Assembly (NCBI GenBank): GCA_036273855.1
Contig: DASUGU010000042.1
Coordinates: forward strand, 62,001 to 126,000
DNA: 64,000 nucleotides
Source: DATEPR01 sp036273855
GTDB lineage: Bacteria > Actinomycetota > Actinomycetes > Mycobacteriales > Pseudonocardiaceae
Direction: 5' to 3'
Made by a program: the position numbers and the translations under genes. Below the pieces are notes generated by a model. It was given only the letters and a program-made list of their open reading frames with translations. It was not told the DNA's origin and searched no databases. Shown here in pieces: positions 61,433 through 64,000 of the stretch; within the stretch, counting starts at the first letter, position 1, and each line of letters starts with the position of its first letter.

Positions 61433-62175
61433 GACATCTCCCAGTTCCGCCGCAGGACAGCACCGATCAGCTCGGTGTCCTGGACGTAGAAGAAGTGGTC
61501 GCCGTCGCTGTACACGTCGCCCAGCCAGGTGCCGGTCACCGCGCTCCAGCTCCGCAGTTCGGCCTCGGACACGGCCGGGTCGCGCCGGCCGCCGACCGCG
61601 GCCACCGGGGTGGCCAGCCCGCCACCGTGATCGTCCACATAGGTCTGAGCCATGCCGAGGTCGACGCGCAGCGCGGGCAGCGCCAGGCGCATCAGCTCGT
61701 CGTTGGCCAGCAGGTCGGCTGGCGTGCCACCACGGCCGCGGAGGAACTCCAGCAGTGCGTCGTCGTCCAGTGCGCCCTCCGGCATCCAGTCGTGCCTGCG
61801 GTGCGGTGCCGAGCTGCCGGCCACCACCAGGCCGGCCGCCGGGTGGCCGTCGGCCTCCAGCAGGTGCGCCACCTCGTAGGCGACGGTGGCGCCGAAGCTG
61901 TGCCCGAACAGCACGGTCCGCCGGTGGTCCGGGGCGATGGCCGGTACGCACGCGGCCGCCAGCACCCGGATCGACGCGGACGGTTCGTCCAGGAGCCGGG
62001 GCCCGCGTCCGGGGTACTGCACGCCGTACACCGACCAGCCGGCCGGCACGGCGGACGTCAGCGGCCAGGCCGCCGAGGCATTGCCACCGGCAGGTGGAAA
62101 GAACACCAGCCGACCGGTGGCGCCGCCGTCACCGAGCCTGCGCAGCCACGGCGACGACACCTCCGTCGTGGTCAC
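61429..62175 (-). CDS. Type II thioesterase
   Basis: Free-standing alpha/beta hydrolase, 248 residues, that removes misloaded groups from carrier proteins. The catalytic serine is in LFGHSFGATVAYE, the Asp in the GRRDPAVSE region and the His in DGDHFFYVQ, with FFPPAGGNASAAWPL at the start typical of NRPS-associated TEII proteins. It starts with GTG 62175 overlapping the carrier-protein stop and overlaps the C-A-T NRPS start. It edits rather than terminates; the large NRPS carries its own end domain. Confidence 0.93.
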   Translation of the reverse strand: MTTTEVSSPWLRRLGDGGATGRLVFFPPAGGNASAAWPLTSAVPAGWSVYGVQYPGRGPRLLDEPSASIRVLAAACVPAIAPDHRRTVLFGHSFGATVAYEVAHLLEADGHPAAGLVVAGSSAPHRRHDWMPEGALDDDALLEFLRGRGGTPADLLANDELMRLALPALRVDLGMAQTYVDDHGGGLATPVAAVGGRRDPAVSEAELRSWSAVTGTWLGDVYSDGDHFFYVQDTELIGAVLRRNWEMS

Positions 62176-62411
62176 GACCCACCCACGATCCGCGCCACCT
62201 CGGCGGCGTAGTCGCCGAACCGGGGATGGGTGAACAACACCCGCAGCGGCACCCGCGTGCCGATGCTCTCCTCCAGCCGCGAGCAGATGGACAGCGCCGC
62301 GACGGAGTTGCCGCCCAGGTCGAAGAAGTCGTCGTCATCGCACACGGCCTTGCCGAACGCGCCGGACCAGGCCGTCCGCACGGCCGTGAGTTCGTCAGTC
62401 TTCGCGGTCAT
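62172..62411 (-). CDS. Free-standing carrier protein (PCP/ACP)
   Basis: Acyl/peptidyl carrier protein, 79 residues. The 4'-phosphopantetheine serine is in FFDLGGNSVAALS. The motif with N before S is seen in some peptidyl and acyl carrier proteins. It sits between the kinase and the thioesterase, 25 bases after the kinase stop. It could carry an acyl group from the PKS part, or a modified amino acid. Upstream extension of the frame is a shadow of the kinase gene; ATG 62411 has GGTGAGAG before it. Confidence 0.88.
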   Translation of the reverse strand: MTAKTDELTAVRTAWSGAFGKAVCDDDDFFDLGGNSVAALSICSRLEESIGTRVPLRVLFTHPRFGDYAAEVARIVGGS

Positions 62412-62436
62412 CACTCTCACCCATCGGAAGAAGTCG

Positions 62437-63417
62437 CTACGATCCGGCGGACACCGACAGGCTGCGCCCGCCGGGCAGGTACGCCGATCGGCTGTCCACA
62501 ACGGACTCGAAACCGGGCAGGCAGTGGTCGACCCACACCGTGCCGGCCAGCCGGGCACAGGCCAGCCGGGTCCGCTCCAGCCGGGCGGCGTACCCGGGCC
62601 GGGCGCGGTCCAGCAGGATGCCCAGCGCGGTGCCGCTGTGCGCGGTCACCACGCCCGCCCCGCCGACCTCGGCGCAGATCGCGATCATGTCGTCCAGGCA
62701 GCGTTTCGGGCACAGCCGCTGGTTCATCAGCGCGCTGCGGGTGGCGACATCGCCGATGGTCCGCGCGTCACCGGCCAGGACGGCGCCGCCCAGCGTGTCC
62801 AGCAGCCGCTCGTAGGTCCGCCGGTGGCCCCGGGTGAACGCCTTGGGCCGCTGGTTGAACGCGACCGTCTCGATCTGGCCGCCCTCGTCGATGCCGACCA
62901 CGGTCAGTGGCGGCAGGTGCCCGAGGTGCCGGTGCAGCCGCACCTCGCGGTGCGCGAACGCCACCACGCCGTGGTGCATGACGCCGTCGGACGGCTCGAT
63001 CGGCCGCAGCAGGTCCTCGATGACGGCAGGCCCGGGGTCGATCCCGATCGCCCGGCCGACGGCGGCGGCCGTGGCCACCATGTCGGCCGACGAGCTGGCC
63101 AGGCCCTTGCCCTCGGGCAGTTCGCTGTCCACGTAGAGCACGCCACCGGCGGTGACCCCGTAGCGCCGCAGCATCGCGTCGACCAGCCGCCGCGACTTCA
63201 CCTTGCGGGCCGGCCGCACGTGCACCGCCGCGGCCGACGGGTCGAGCAGGAACCGTGCCGTGCTCCAGCGGGCGATCGGCATGGTGACCAGGAAGTCCGG
63301 CCCGTCCGGCAGCGCGCCCTGGAGCAGTTCGCCGAACGTGCCGAACGTGCTCGCGCTCGTGTACGCCTCGACGGCCGTGCGCCGCCGGGTCGTCCTCAGT
63401 CCCGAGTCGGTGGTCAT
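62437..63417 (-). CDS. GHMP-family kinase, PduX (L-threonine kinase)-like
   Basis: Small-molecule kinase of 326 residues. The family motifs are TFGTFGELLQG (24-34) at the N-terminus and the glycine-rich ATP loop PEGKGLASSSAD (101-112), plus ATG-proximal EAYTSAS. Resemblance to PduX/L-threonine kinase is by eye and suggests O-phosphorylation of Thr or Ser. Context fits: O-phospho-threonine would be the activated substrate for the PLP beta-replacement enzyme. The ATG overlaps the stop of the PKS-AT gene (ATGA), so both belong to one operon. Family assignment good; substrate inferred. Confidence 0.84.
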   Translation of the reverse strand: MTTDSGLRTTRRRTAVEAYTSASTFGTFGELLQGALPDGPDFLVTMPIARWSTARFLLDPSAAAVHVRPARKVKSRRLVDAMLRRYGVTAGGVLYVDSELPEGKGLASSSADMVATAAAVGRAIGIDPGPAVIEDLLRPIEPSDGVMHHGVVAFAHREVRLHRHLGHLPPLTVVGIDEGGQIETVAFNQRPKAFTRGHRRTYERLLDTLGGAVLAGDARTIGDVATRSALMNQRLCPKRCLDDMIAICAEVGGAGVVTAHSGTALGILLDRARPGYAARLERTRLACARLAGTVWVDHCLPGFESVVDSRSAYLPGGRSLSVSAGS

Positions 63418-64000
63418 CGGCGGTCCGTGTACTCGTGCAGCCGGTGCCACACCGGCATGCTGCCCTGTTCGTAGGTCACGCCCAGGCTGGTCATCAGCGA
63501 CTCCGCCTCGGACCAGTCCCGCCGGATCGAGGGCACGGCGATGCCGTTGCCGGTGCCGGACTCGATGTTGTCCTCGATGGACGCGGTGAGCGTGGCCTGC
63601 GGGCCGACCTCGACGAAGCACACGCGCCCGTGGTCTGCCAGCAGCGCCCGGCAGGCGTCGGCGAACCGCACCGGCTGCCGCAGGTTGGCCGCCCAGTAGT
63701 CGGCGCCGAGCTTGCCGCCGGGCACCGGACCGTCGATCACCGTGGAGTAGAAGGGAATCCGGCCATCGGTGGGCCGGACATCGGCCAGCAGCTCGCGCAA
63801 CTGCGGCAGGATCGGGTCGACCACCGGTGTGTGCGACGCCAGGCCTGCCTTGACCCGCCGGCAGAACACCCTGCGCTCCAGCAGCGGCGCCACCACGGCC
63901 CGGCAGGCGTCGGGAGCGCCCGCGATGGTGGTGAAGTGCGGGCTGTTCACCGCGGCCACCGCGACCTGGTCGGCGAGCTCGCCGATGGCCTGCCACGCGG
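63414..64000 (-). CDS. PKS acyltransferase domain, C-terminal part (truncated by window edge)
   Basis: Only the last ~195 residues are visible. They are the second half of a malonyl/acyl-CoA:ACP acyltransferase domain: QVAVAAVNSPHFTTIAG, SHTPVVDPI with the catalytic histidine, YWAANLRQPVRFADA and CFVEVGPQATLT. The frame is open to base 64000 and no start is present in the window; the GTG at 63959 is internal. The protein ends about 45 residues after the domain, so AT is C-terminal, as in a KS-AT didomain or a free-standing AT. This makes the cluster a probable NRPS-PKS hybrid. Confidence 0.85.
   Translation of the reverse strand, partial: AWQAIGELADQVAVAAVNSPHFTTIAGAPDACRAVVAPLLERRVFCRRVKAGLASHTPVVDPILPQLRELLADVRPTDGRIPFYSTVIDGPVPGGKLGADYWAANLRQPVRFADACRALLADHGRVCFVEVGPQATLTASIEDNIESGTGNGIAVPSIRRDWSEAESLMTSLGVTYEQGSMPVWHRLHEYTDRR

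Overview
The window is very GC-rich. Its codon use, dense overlapping genes (ATGA and TGATG junctions) and gene content point to an actinomycete chromosome, most likely a Pseudonocardiales-type producer of secondary metabolites; I cannot name the genus from sequence alone. REGION 1 (1-9271, + strand) is an L-rhamnose uptake and catabolism operon: ABC transporter ATPase (cut by the left edge), two permeases, lipoprotein binding protein, mutarotase, isomerase, bifunctional rhamnulose-1-phosphate aldolase/dehydrogenase and rhamnulokinase. A 77-bp tandem duplication sits between the ATPase and first permease genes. REGION 2 (9.3-17.1 kb) holds small regulatory and metabolic genes: two SAM methyltransferases, a GNAT acetyltransferase, a TetR regulator with a double palindromic operator, a PPOX-type flavin protein with a CGNR zinc-finger partner, and an SDR-MFS-dienelactone hydrolase run. 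REGION 3 (17.2-26.2 kb) has a frameshifted hydrolase remnant and a catabolic operon (isochorismatase-like amidase, hydantoinase/oxoprolinase B and A, CaiB-type CoA-transferase, FadR-type GntR regulator) divergent from an HMG-CoA-lyase-like gene. Two matching TTGCA-N2-CAA operator sites lie between the divergent genes. REGION 4 (26.2-37.3 kb) is a mix: TetR, HAD, APH-like kinase, VOC protein, an aldo/keto reductase/MerR pair with a 19-bp-spacer promoter, a frameshifted tannase-family esterase, a secreted SGNH hydrolase with a very long Pro/Ala/Asp/Gln tail, and an HTH regulator divergent from an MFS exporter. REGION 5 (about 36-64 kb, continuing past the right edge) is a nonribosomal peptide cluster. 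It has an AfsR/SARP-type regulator with a TTA codon; a C-A-T-C-A-T-E NRPS ending in a beta-lactamase-fold serine hydrolase domain; a separate C-A-T NRPS; MbtH; a type II thioesterase; a free-standing carrier protein; and the end of a PKS acyltransferase protein. Tailoring and precursor genes are a cysteine-synthase-like PLP enzyme, an ATP-grasp ligase, an argininosuccinate-lyase-like enzyme, a PduX-like (threonine kinase) GHMP kinase, a PLP aminotransferase, a divergent KamA-type radical SAM aminomutase and a PhyH dioxygenase. How the genes may work together (inference): the kinase, PLP enzyme and lyase could convert threonine (or serine) and aspartate into a 2,3-diamino acid, possibly with the ATP-grasp enzyme. 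The KamA-like enzyme could supply a beta-amino acid. Three NRPS modules would assemble a short peptide whose last residue is epimerised to D and released, perhaps by cyclisation, by the C-terminal beta-lactamase-like domain, which resembles the penicillin-binding-protein-type thioesterases. The product is not one I can identify. The terminal E + serine-hydrolase architecture and the scattered diamino-acid cassette are the features most worth following up.
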